DNA from: Limnobacter litoralis
Lineage (GTDB): Bacteria > Pseudomonadota > Gammaproteobacteria > Burkholderiales > Burkholderiaceae_B
Length of the DNA stretch: 64,000 nucleotides
Reading direction: 5' to 3'
NCBI RefSeq assembly: GCF_030160455.1
Contig: NZ_BSOJ01000019.1
Location: forward strand, 31,843-95,842
A model generated the notes under the pieces. The model did no database searches and was not told the DNA's origin. It saw only the letters and a list, made by a program, of their open reading frames with translations. Position 1 is the first letter of the stretch. Each line of letters starts with the position of its first letter. Position numbers and translations under genes: made by a program. Below are positions 40,046 to 46,986 of the stretch, one piece after another.

Positions 40046-40756
40046 TTATACGCCCAGCAGCGAGTGCAGCACGGGCATTTTTTCATCCAGTTCCGACGCG
40101 GCGAAGGTCTCAACGATCTGACCATGTTCAACCACGTAGAAACGGTCTGCCAGGGGCGCAGCAAAACGGAAGTTTTGCTCCACCATCACGATGGTGTAAC
40201 CCTTGGCCTTCAGAGTGGTAATCATTCGGGCAAGTGCCTGAACAATCACCGGGGCAAGCCCTTCTGAAATTTCATCGAGCAACAACAAGCGGGCGCCTGT
40301 GCGCAAAATGCGCGCCACTGCCAACATTTGCTGCTCACCGCCTGACAGGCGGGTACCCTGGCTGTTCTTGCGCTCAGCCAGGTTTGGAAACATGTCGTAA
40401 ATCTCGGCGATGCTCATGCCCTTGTCCATCTTGGACACTGAGGGTGGCAGCATCAGGTTTTCTTCGGTGGACAGCGACGAAAAAATACCGCGCTCCTCCG
40501 GGCAAAAACCGACGCCCAAGTGGGCAATTTTGTAGGTCGGCAAACCGATGGACTCCACGCCGTTGATCTTGATGGAGCCTTTGCGCTCGCCCGTCAAACC
40601 CATGATGGCGCGCATGGTCGTGGTTCGGCCCGCGCCGTTGCGACCCAACAGGGTGACCACTTCGCCAGGCATGACCTTGATATTGATGTCGTGAAGAATG
40701 TGCGATTCGCCGTACCAGGCGTGCAGGCCGGAGATTTCCAGTGCGGGCGTGCTCAT
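40046..40756 (-). CDS. livF: ABC transporter ATPase LivF
   Basis: A 236-residue ATPase. The Walker A is GRNGAGRTTT: Arg44 replaces the P-loop Lys (codon CGA, seen directly in the DNA). Other motifs are normal: signature RLSGGEQQMLAVARIL, Walker B RLLLLDEISEGLAP, switch EQNFRFA. Lys-to-Arg at this site usually lowers ATP hydrolysis in P-loop proteins; some burkholderial LivF proteins may share it, which I cannot verify. The ATG overlaps the livG stop (ATGA). Confidence 0.93.
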   Translation of the reverse strand: MSTPALEISGLHAWYGESHILHDINIKVMPGEVVTLLGRNGAGRTTTMRAIMGLTGERKGSIKINGVESIGLPTYKIAHLGVGFCPEERGIFSSLSTEENLMLPPSVSKMDKGMSIAEIYDMFPNLAERKNSQGTRLSGGEQQMLAVARILRTGARLLLLDEISEGLAPVIVQALARMITTLKAKGYTIVMVEQNFRFAAPLADRFYVVEHGQIVETFAASELDEKMPVLHSLLGV

Positions 40757-41528
40757 GCGTGTGCTCCTTCAAGAACGCCGGTGTTGCTGCCCATGTAGGC
40801 TTCCATCACTTCAGGGTTGCTGGACACTTCGGCGTAGGTGCCTTCAGCCAGCAAGGCCCCCCGTTGCAGCACCGAAATTCGGTCGCTGATGCCGGAGACC
40901 ACGTTCATGTTGTGCTCCACCATAAGAATGGTGCGCCCTGCCGACACTTTTTTGATCAGCTGGGTGACGCGGTCAACGTCCTCGTGACCCATGCCCTGTG
41001 TTGGCTCGTCCAGCAACATCAATTCCGGGTTCATGGCCAGTGTGGTGGCAATTTCAAGCGCACGCTTGCGGCCATAAGGCAAATCGACCGTGATGGTGTC
41101 TGCAAAGGTTTCAAGATCAACCTCGGCCAACAGCTCCATGGCACGGTCATTCAAACGATTCAGGCTGCGTTCACTTTGCCAGAATGAAAATGAGTTGCCC
41201 AAGGGACGCTGCAAACCAATGCGCACGTTTTCCATCACAGTCAGGTGTGGAAACACCGCTGAGATCTGGAATGACCGAATAATGCCTTTTCGGGCGATCT
41301 GCGCAGGCTTGACCGCAGTGATGTCTTTGCCGTTAAACAGAATCGAGCCCGAGGTAGGCACCAAAAAAACTTGGTCAGCAGGTTGAAACAGGTGGTTTTT
41401 CCGGCACCGTTGGGGCCGATCAGGGCGTGTATGTGCCCTTTTTGAACTTTGAGGCTTACCGAATTGACTGCGGTAAAGCCCTTGAACTCCTTGGTCAAGG
41501 CTTTGGTCTCTAATACCACATCCGCCAT
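40753..41528 (-). pseudogene. livG: ABC transporter ATPase LivG with a homopolymer frameshift
   Basis: From ATG 41528 (GGAG 5 nt upstream) the frame encodes the LivG N terminus with Walker A LIGPNGAGKTTCFNLLTKF, then shifts at a run of seven T on the coding strand (plus-strand A7 at 41373-41379). The rest (VPTSGSILFNGKDITA, signature LPYGRKRALEIATTLA, Walker B LMLLDEPTQGMG) continues in another frame to 40753. The span is 776 nt, so restoring the frame needs one base more or two fewer; 5 T would give the usual family spacing. It may be a sequencing error in a homopolymer, a real inactivation, or a slippage-controlled gene. All other livG motifs are intact. Confidence 0.85.
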
Positions 41529-41589
41529 GCTTGCTCCGTGAGATATTTTTATTTGATCCCACATGGTAGCGTCGCACCCAATCAGAAAA

Positions 41590-41625
41590 CATTAGGGCAA
41601 ACCTCATCCAGTGAAACCCTAAATG
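41590..41625. promoter_or_regulatory. Inverted repeat upstream of the liv operon
   Basis: CATTAGGG (41590-41597) and CCCTAAATG (41617-41625) form an interrupted dyad about 65 bp upstream of the livG start, with inner GCAAACC and GTGAAA near-symmetric. It sits where an operator or an upstream activator site would be. The regulator is unknown. Confidence 0.35.
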
Positions 41626-41640
41626 CGCTTTGAAGGCTCA

Positions 41641-41691
41641 AAAAAAATCCCCGACGAATCGGGGATTTAATCGACGAATCGGGGATTTAAT
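41641..41691 (-). terminator. Strong terminator of the MFS gene with a 20-bp tandem duplication
   Basis: AAATCCCCGA (41645-41654) and TCGGGGATTT (41659-41668) form a perfect 10-bp stem with a CGAA loop; on the minus strand it is followed by a T-run (41647-41641), so it ends the MFS transporter transcript. The 20 bp at 41652-41671 are repeated exactly at 41672-41691, so the strand carries a second copy of one half of the stem. Confidence 0.85.
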
Positions 41692-41711
41692 TTCACCTCA
41701 AAACAGTTTGA

Positions 41712-43379
41712 TTAGTGATCAGCCAGAATGTCCACGTCTTTGGTTTCACGGACAAACAAGAGGCCAATGACCAAGGTTCCCAGGGCGATTACGATGGGGT
41801 ACCACAGGCCGTAATAAATGTTGCCGTTGGCTGCCACCATCGCAAACGCGGTGGTGGGCAGGAAGCCGCCGAACCAGCCGTTACCAATGTGATAAGGCAA
41901 TGACATGGAGGTGTAGCGGATTCGGGTCGGGAACATTTCAACCAGAATGGCGGCAATCGGACCGTAGACCATGGTGACGTAAATCACCAGAATGGTCAGC
42001 AACACCACCAACATCGGCTTGTTGATTTTGGAAGGGTCGGCTTTTTCAGGATAACCCGCTGCGCGAATGTGCTCGGTCATGGACTTGGAGAACTCATCCA
42101 GTTTGGCCTTGGCGTCTTCTTTGCTCAAGCCTGTGCCTTCAAACGAAGACACTTGCTGATCGCCGATCTTGACCATGGCCACTGAACCGGCAGGTGCCGC
42201 TTCATTGGAGTAGTTCACTGAGTTCTTGGCCAAAAATGCCTTGGCGATGTCGCAAGATTTGGTGAACTTGGACGTGCCCACGGGGTTGAACTGGAATGAA
42301 CACTGTGCGGGATCAGCCACGACAGTCACTGGCGCGTTGGTCAATGCAGCTTCCAGACCGGGGTTGGCGTAATGCGTCAAACCCTTAAAGATTGGAAAAT
42401 ACGTGACAGCGGCCAGCAGCAGGCCCGCCATAATGATTGGCTTGCGACCGATTTTGTCAGACAAGGTACCAAACACCACGAAGAAGATCGAGCCGATCAA
42501 CAATGCGATGGCAATCAAGATGTTGGCAGTAACTGCGTCCACTTTCAGAGTTTGTGTCAGGAAGAACAGCGCATAGAACTGCCCTGTGTACCAGACCACA
42601 GCCTGACCAGCCACCAGACCCAACAAGGCGATGATGACGAGCTTCAGGTTTTTCCACTGACCGAAAGCTTCAGACAGAGGCGCTTTGGAACCTTTGCCCT
42701 CTTCCTTCATCTTCTTGAACACGGGGGACTCGTTCAACTGCATGCGAATCCACACAGATACGGCCAGCAACAGAACGGAGACCAGGAATGGAATCCTCCA
42801 GCCCCAGGTGTCAAAGTCTTCACTGCTCATCAGGGAACGTGTGCCCAAAATAACCAGCAATGACATGAACAGACCCAGCGTCGCTGTGGTTTGAATCCAG
42901 GAGGTGTAAGCACCGCGCTTGCCATGCGGAGCGTGTTCTGCCACGTAAGTGGCGGCACCACCGTATTCACCACCCAGCGCCAAGCCTTGTACCAAGCGTA
43001 AAACAATCAAAACGACCGGAGCGGTAATGCCGATGGCTGCATAGTTGGGCAGAACACCCACTATGAATGTGGACGCACCCATCAACAGGATTGTCACCAG
43101 GAAGGTGTATTTGCGACCGATCATGTCGCCCAAACGACCGAAGACCAAAGCACCAAATGGACGGACTGCAAAACCTGCAGCAAAAGCCATCAGCGCAAAA
43201 ATGAAAGCGGCTGTGGGGTTCACGCCCGAGAAAAACTGTTTGGAAATAATCGCTGCCAATGACCCGTACAAATAAAAGTCATACCACTCAAATACCGTGC
43301 CCAATGAAGACGCGAAAATAACCTTCTTTTCTTCCGCGGTAATGGGTCTCGGTGTTGCAACGCGAGAACTCGCTGACAT
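41712..43379 (-). CDS. MFS transporter, metabolite:H+ symporter (MHS) type
   Basis: A 555-residue major facilitator. MHS hallmarks are SLGTVFEWYDFYLYGSLA, the loop motif GRLGDMIGRKYTFLVTI and QGLALGGEYGGAATYVAEH. Between helices 8 and 9 there is a ~110-residue hydrophilic insert (about 340-450) with two cysteines (AQCSFQF, TKSCDIAKAF), longer than in ProP or KgtP. Such inserts occur in one MHS subgroup of burkholderial transporters as I recall. Substrate unknown. Single gene with its own terminator. Confidence 0.9.
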   Translation of the reverse strand: MSASSRVATPRPITAEEKKVIFASSLGTVFEWYDFYLYGSLAAIISKQFFSGVNPTAAFIFALMAFAAGFAVRPFGALVFGRLGDMIGRKYTFLVTILLMGASTFIVGVLPNYAAIGITAPVVLIVLRLVQGLALGGEYGGAATYVAEHAPHGKRGAYTSWIQTTATLGLFMSLLVILGTRSLMSSEDFDTWGWRIPFLVSVLLLAVSVWIRMQLNESPVFKKMKEEGKGSKAPLSEAFGQWKNLKLVIIALLGLVAGQAVVWYTGQFYALFFLTQTLKVDAVTANILIAIALLIGSIFFVVFGTLSDKIGRKPIIMAGLLLAAVTYFPIFKGLTHYANPGLEAALTNAPVTVVADPAQCSFQFNPVGTSKFTKSCDIAKAFLAKNSVNYSNEAAPAGSVAMVKIGDQQVSSFEGTGLSKEDAKAKLDEFSKSMTEHIRAAGYPEKADPSKINKPMLVVLLTILVIYVTMVYGPIAAILVEMFPTRIRYTSMSLPYHIGNGWFGGFLPTTAFAMVAANGNIYYGLWYPIVIALGTLVIGLLFVRETKDVDILADH

Positions 43380-43581
43380 ACATGCCTCCTGAATACTTCT
43401 TATTGGTGTTTAAGTGTCCGTATAGCCTTAAATACAGCGGGACACATCGCTGCACGCAAGATAAATCTGTGCGGATTTTTGCTCCAGATACCTGACGGCA
43501 TACTGACAATTTGAAGGCGGCAAAAAATATATTTTTTGCAGTGGCAAAAGACACGAAAAACGCGTCACTTGGACGCGCTAA

Positions 43582-44481
43582 TCAGACCCCTTTTTTAAAG
43601 GTTCGGGAGGGAATCAGAACGACCGACATGGCCGTGATAATCAGCGCAAGGGCTGTGAAATCTTGCCAGTGCGGCACTTCACCCAGCCAGAGGCTGCCAC
43701 CAAATACGCCAACGACCGGAATCATCATGACCGACAGACTGGACGCGATGGGTGGAAGTGAAGACGCCAAGCTGAACCAGGCAACCTGACAAAAGGCAAA
43801 CACGCCGATTGCGTTGTAAAAAATGGGCCACCATTGCTGAAAGCCGGAAGGCAAACCGTGGCTGGTTCCCTCCAGAATAAGGGCGGCCACAGCCATGCAC
43901 ACGATGGTGGGCAACAACATGGCATGGGTCAACGCCAGCGGGTGCAAACCTGTGGGGTAACGACGAATCAACACAGTACCCAGCCCCCACAACGCCGCGG
44001 CGGTGCACATGATCAACACCCCTTGGGGGCGACCTGCGATGGCTGAAAATTCAGACGACAACAACAGCAAGGCGGCCAACATGGCCAGGGCCAGCCCCAC
44101 CCAGCCCCGCGCATTGACTTTATTGCCCCAGAAAAGCCCCGCAAGCACCGCCCACACCGGCATGGTGTAACCGAGGATGGCCGCACGACCCGAGCTGAGC
44201 TGACTGACCCCCACAATGCAGAACAAATGCCAGCCGACCATGTTGGGCAAAGCGAGCATCATGACCAAGGGAATTTTATCGCGCGGCACACGCAGACTGA
44301 TTCGACTGGCGGCCGCGATGACCCACATGGCCACCATGCCCAAGATCATGCAGAACGTGCGAAAGCTGATGGGTGGGTAGTGACCCACCGCAAATTTCAT
44401 GACTGGCCAGTTGGCACCCCACACCAGGGTGACCACGATCAGCAGTTGGACCTGGCGGCGAGTGAGATGAAACGAATGCAT
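43582..44481 (-). CDS. EamA/DMT-family transporter
   Basis: 299 residues from ATG 44481, chosen because the conserved part starts there; the open frame continues 5' into the tandem repeats at 44.6 kb and is not credible as coding. Two EamA repeats of five helices each (LIVVTLVWGANWPVMKFAVG ... and LIMCTAAALWGLGTVLIRR). Members export amino acids or other metabolites; substrate unknown. Confidence 0.88.
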   Translation of the reverse strand: MHSFHLTRRQVQLLIVVTLVWGANWPVMKFAVGHYPPISFRTFCMILGMVAMWVIAAASRISLRVPRDKIPLVMMLALPNMVGWHLFCIVGVSQLSSGRAAILGYTMPVWAVLAGLFWGNKVNARGWVGLALAMLAALLLLSSEFSAIAGRPQGVLIMCTAAALWGLGTVLIRRYPTGLHPLALTHAMLLPTIVCMAVAALILEGTSHGLPSGFQQWWPIFYNAIGVFAFCQVAWFSLASSLPPIASSLSVMMIPVVGVFGGSLWLGEVPHWQDFTALALIITAMSVVLIPSRTFKKGV

Positions 44482-44592
44482 GATTGAAGCGGATTGAATT
44501 GAGGCATGAGTGTACGGCAAATGGTTGGTGATGGCCCTTCGGGTTTGCCCTTCTACGCGGATAGCCCATTCCGTCTGGCTTGGAGCGCACAA

Positions 44593-44810
44593 CCCAGTCT
44601 GTCTTGCCCTTGAATTGCCCGAATCACTTTGAATTGCCTCTGGCCTGGGTGCTTGTTCCAAGCGCACTGCCCAGTCTGTCTTGCCCTTGAATTGCCCGAA
44701 TCACTTTGAATTGCCTCTGGCCTGGGTGCTTGTTCCAAGCGCACTGCTCAGTCTGTCTTGCCCTTGAATTGCCCATTCAACTTGTAATTGCCTCTGGCCT
44801 TGGAAGCCCG
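44593..44810. repeat. 77-bp tandem repeat, about 2.7 copies
   Basis: Units start at 44593, 44670 and 44747, exactly 77 bp apart. The first two are almost identical; the third keeps the first ~27 bp and later parts (AATTGCCTCTGGCCT) but diverges between. Each unit contains TTGAATTGCC-like subrepeats. The array lies upstream of the EamA gene, on the side of its promoter. Confidence 0.92.
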
Positions 44811-44938
44811 AGCGACAACTCGCCCCGATAAAGCCGGGGCTCAGACAAGTCGCAGGTCGGGCATGTTCCAAGGCTGCGAGTCAACACAAGTGGGGCAATT
44901 CTTGAATCGGGCTTCGACAGACTGAGCAGTGCGCTTGG
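44735..44938. repeat. 23-bp perfect inverted repeat
   Basis: The 23 bases at 44735-44757 (beginning CCAAGCGCACTG) recur as exact reverse complement at 44916-44938. The left arm is the junction between the second and third units of the 77-bp tandem array, so part of the array was copied in inverted orientation to the other side of the first hairpin element. Confidence 0.9.
44796..44875 (+). repeat. Bulged-hairpin element, copy 1
   Basis: The strand folds into one long hairpin: GGCCTTGGAA/TTCCAAGGCT, then GCCCGA/TCGGGC, then GCGAC/GTCGC, with 3-base bulges (ATG, AGG) on the 3' side only, an internal loop (ACAACTC opposite TCAGACAA) and an apical stem GCCCCG/CGGGGC. Copy 2 at 45154-45231 in opposite orientation keeps the whole fold. 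Function unknown; could be an RNA or a single-strand DNA recognition structure. Confidence 0.8.
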
Positions 44939-44996
44939 GGCAGACCGAGGCTTCGGTCAAAGTTGGTTAACAGTACGATGGCGGTGATGCTGAGTT

Positions 44997-45052
44997 GGTC
45001 GGCAGGTCGGCAGGTCGGCAGGTCGGCAGGTCGGCAGGTCGGCAGGTCGGCA
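44997..45052. repeat. Seven exact copies of the 8-bp unit GGTCGGCA
   Basis: GGTCGGCA is repeated seven times without change over 56 bp. The unit resembles CGCAGGTCGGGC in the nearby hairpin element and may have grown from it by slippage. It is in no gene, so it could only change spacing or structure. Copy number is likely to vary between strains. Confidence 0.95.
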
Positions 45053-45153
45053 GTTTGGTTCGAATCCCTGTGCCAATGTTCCGCGCTGTCAGGCTTTGCA
45101 GGTGGGTGTGTCACGCAGCGCGATTCAGGGTTGCCCGGCTGCTCGGAATCCGC

Positions 45154-45231
45154 AGCTTTGGAATATGCCCAACCTGCGACATGTTTGAGTGGCTTGCAAA
45201 GCCACGAGTTGTCGCTCGGGCTTCCAAAGCC
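45154..45231 (-). repeat. Bulged-hairpin element, copy 2 (opposite orientation)
   Basis: Read on the minus strand it gives GGCTTTGGAA/TTCCAAAGCT, GCCCGA/TTGGGC, GCGAC/GTCGC, 3' bulges ATA and AGG, the same internal loop (ACAACTC opposite TCAAACAT), and an apical stem GTGGCTT/AAGCCAC. The outer stem has a C-G to T-A double change relative to copy 1 and the apical stem is entirely different yet paired. The 23 bases at 45205-45227 are the exact complement of 44800-44822. Confidence 0.8.
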
Positions 45232-45259
45232 AGGGTTCTGATCAGCGTCTTTGGGGGCA

Positions 45260-45353
45260 AACCAAGCGCAAGTGATATTCCCACCTGCAATAGCCGACTC
45301 AGTAACAACCAAGCGCAAGTGATATGCACACCTGCAATAGCCGACGCAACAAC
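45260..45353. repeat. 47-bp direct duplication
   Basis: Units 45260-45306 and 45307-45353 both begin AACCAAGCGCAAGTGATAT and share CACCTGCAATAGCCGAC, with a few substitutions. The pair ends about 80 bp before the pyrF start, so it could affect the promoter. Confidence 0.9.
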
Positions 45354-45433
45354 AACAGACTCGGCAAAGCACCACCAGCAGTCACACTGGCTGTACAATA
45401 TGCCAACTCCAACGCCACCACTCTCACGTCTCA

Positions 45434-46309
45434 ATGCCAGCCGACCGCTTCGCCCAATTCACCCGCTTCCAAGACCGCCTGATGCACAGCTGGACAAGCA
45501 CACAATCCATGTTGTGCGTCGGCCTTGATCCGGACGTCGCGCGAATGCCCGCTGGCTACGGCACTACCCCTTCTGAGATTGAACGCTTCTGCCTGGAGAT
45601 CATCAAGGCAACCGCTGAACACGCCTGTGCATTCAAACCGCAAATTGCCTACTTCGCGGCCAACCGGGCCGAGCAGGCGCTTGAAAACCTGATTGGCCAC
45701 ATGCACGAGCTTGCGCCCAATGCAACGGTCATTCTGGACGCCAAGCGGGGCGACATTGGGGCCACGGCCAAGCAATACGCGATTGAAGCGTTTGAGCGCT
45801 ATCGCGCAGACTCGGTCACGCTGAGCCCCTACATGGGCAGCGATTCGGTCGAGCCCTACCACGCCTACCCAGACCGCGGCCTGTTTTTGCTGTGCCGCAC
45901 GTCCAACCCTGGGGGCAACGACCTGCAATTCCTGAACACTGAGAAGGACGAGCCGCTTTACCAAGCCGTGGCCCGCATGGCGACCACCACCTGGAACCCG
46001 CATGGCCAGGCCGGTTTGGTGGTCGGTGCCACCTACCCTGAAGAGATCGGCCTGGTCCGCAAGGTGGCAGGTGACGCGCCACTGTTGGTGCCTGGCATCG
46101 GTGCCCAGGGCGGCGATTTGCCCAACACCGTGCAAAACGGACTGTGTTCAAAAGGATGGGGTTTGCTGATCAATTCGTCTCGCGCTATCTTGTACGCAGG
46201 CAGCGGTGCAGACTTTGCAACAGCAGCACAAAAAGAAGCCAAACGCACGCAAGATGCGATTCAATCCGCCAAAGGAGACATGATTGAAAATTCTTCTCGC
46301 CGAAGATGA
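45434..46309 (+). CDS. pyrF: Orotidine 5'-phosphate decarboxylase (type 2)
   Basis: A 291-residue OMP decarboxylase, last step of UMP synthesis. The type 2 catalytic block ILDAKRGDIGATAKQYA holds the Asp-Lys-Asp set; MLCVGLDPDVARMP and VLSPYMGSDS-like TLSPYMGSDSVEPY and LLVPGIGAQGGDL are also family-typical. It is longer than E. coli PyrF, as usual for this type. Its 3' end overlaps the TTG start of the response regulator by 26 bp. Confidence 0.95.
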   Translation: MPADRFAQFTRFQDRLMHSWTSTQSMLCVGLDPDVARMPAGYGTTPSEIERFCLEIIKATAEHACAFKPQIAYFAANRAEQALENLIGHMHELAPNATVILDAKRGDIGATAKQYAIEAFERYRADSVTLSPYMGSDSVEPYHAYPDRGLFLLCRTSNPGGNDLQFLNTEKDEPLYQAVARMATTTWNPHGQAGLVVGATYPEEIGLVRKVAGDAPLLVPGIGAQGGDLPNTVQNGLCSKGWGLLINSSRAILYAGSGADFATAAQKEAKRTQDAIQSAKGDMIENSSRRR

Positions 46310-46982
46310 CCTGATTCTTTCTGAGGGGCTGGCCCAGTCCCTTCGCGCTGCGGGCTACGCGGTCGATTGCATGTTAAAGGGCAACGACGCCGACACGGCG
46401 CTGACCACCATGACTTACGACCTGCTGATTCTCGACCTGGGCTTGCCCAAAATGAGTGGTCTTGAAATATTGCGCAGGCTGCGCAGCCGCAACAATCACA
46501 TGCCTGTGCTGATACTGACTGCGGCCGACAGCGTCGAACAGCGCGTGCAGGGGCTGGACGCAGGGGCCGACGACTACATGGCCAAACCGTTCGATCTTAA
46601 AGAGCTGGAGGCTCGGGTTCGCGCCCTGACCCGCCGGGGAAGCGGAGGCGGTGCCAGCATCTGGAAGCATGGCCCCTTGACCTTCGACCAAGTGGGGCGG
46701 ATTGCCTACATCAACGAGGAAATGCTGGACTTGTCGGCACGCGAGGTAGGTTTGCTGGAAATTCTGCTGCAACGGGTGGGCCGCTTGGTCAGCAAAGAGC
46801 AATTTGTCGACCACCTGTGCGAATGGGGTGAAGAGGTCAGCAACAACGCCATTGAGGTGTACATTCACCGCCTTCGCAAAAAAATCGAAGTCAATGGCAT
46901 TCGAATTGCCACTGTGCGTGGCTTGGGCTACTGCCTTGAAAAATACACCCAGAAAGAGCCGTCCGCCAATGCGCAGGAGTAA
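46284..46982 (+). CDS. OmpR-family response regulator (TctD/QseB-like)
   Basis: A 232-residue regulator. The TTG at 46284 has GGAG 6 nt upstream and gives the standard receiver start KILLAEDDLILSEGL; phospho-acceptor Asp is in LLILDLGLPKMSG, and the switch Lys in DYMAKPFDLKEL. The C-terminal winged helix has VSNNAIEVYIHRLRKKIE. The neighbouring kinase has a 2CSK-type N terminus, so a TctDE-like carboxylate-sensing system is plausible; no tricarboxylate transporter is adjacent. Confidence 0.92.
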   Translation: MKILLAEDDLILSEGLAQSLRAAGYAVDCMLKGNDADTALTTMTYDLLILDLGLPKMSGLEILRRLRSRNNHMPVLILTAADSVEQRVQGLDAGADDYMAKPFDLKELEARVRALTRRGSGGGASIWKHGPLTFDQVGRIAYINEEMLDLSAREVGLLEILLQRVGRLVSKEQFVDHLCEWGEEVSNNAIEVYIHRLRKKIEVNGIRIATVRGLGYCLEKYTQKEPSANAQE

Positions 46983-46986
46983 CTGA

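Larger units (their letters stand above)
44482..45433. other. Gene-free, repeat-rich interval between the EamA gene and pyrF
   Basis: About 950 bp without a credible gene. Open frames here (60-177 codons) are products of the repeats and show no family features. It holds the 77-bp tandem repeat, a 23-bp inverted repeat, two opposed bulged-hairpin elements, seven copies of an 8-bp unit and a 47-bp duplication, each listed separately. The pyrF promoter must lie in its last ~100 bp. Confidence 0.85.

Noticed and set aside
38782..40164. 57-codon N-terminal extension of the ABC binding protein
   Set aside because: The extension overlaps livF and lacks a ribosome-binding site, whereas ATG 39993 has AAGGAG and begins a clean signal peptide.
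41365..41385. Programmed -1 ribosomal frameshift in livG
   Set aside because: The T-run is in the wrong phase for a clean X-XXY-YYZ slip (P-site would re-pair on GTT), and family spacing favours a miscounted run; left as frameshifted gene.
44997..45052. CRISPR array
   Set aside because: The units are 8 bp, contiguous and without spacers, and no cas genes are present.
44796..45231. Integron attC sites
   Set aside because: The hairpins have bulges like attC, but the conserved GTTRRRY/RYYYAAC ends are absent, the bulges are three bases and no integrase is near.
44482..45528. Several 60-180-codon open frames in the repeat cluster
   Set aside because: They consist of translated repeats, lack ribosome-binding sites and family features, and occur on both strands over the same bases.
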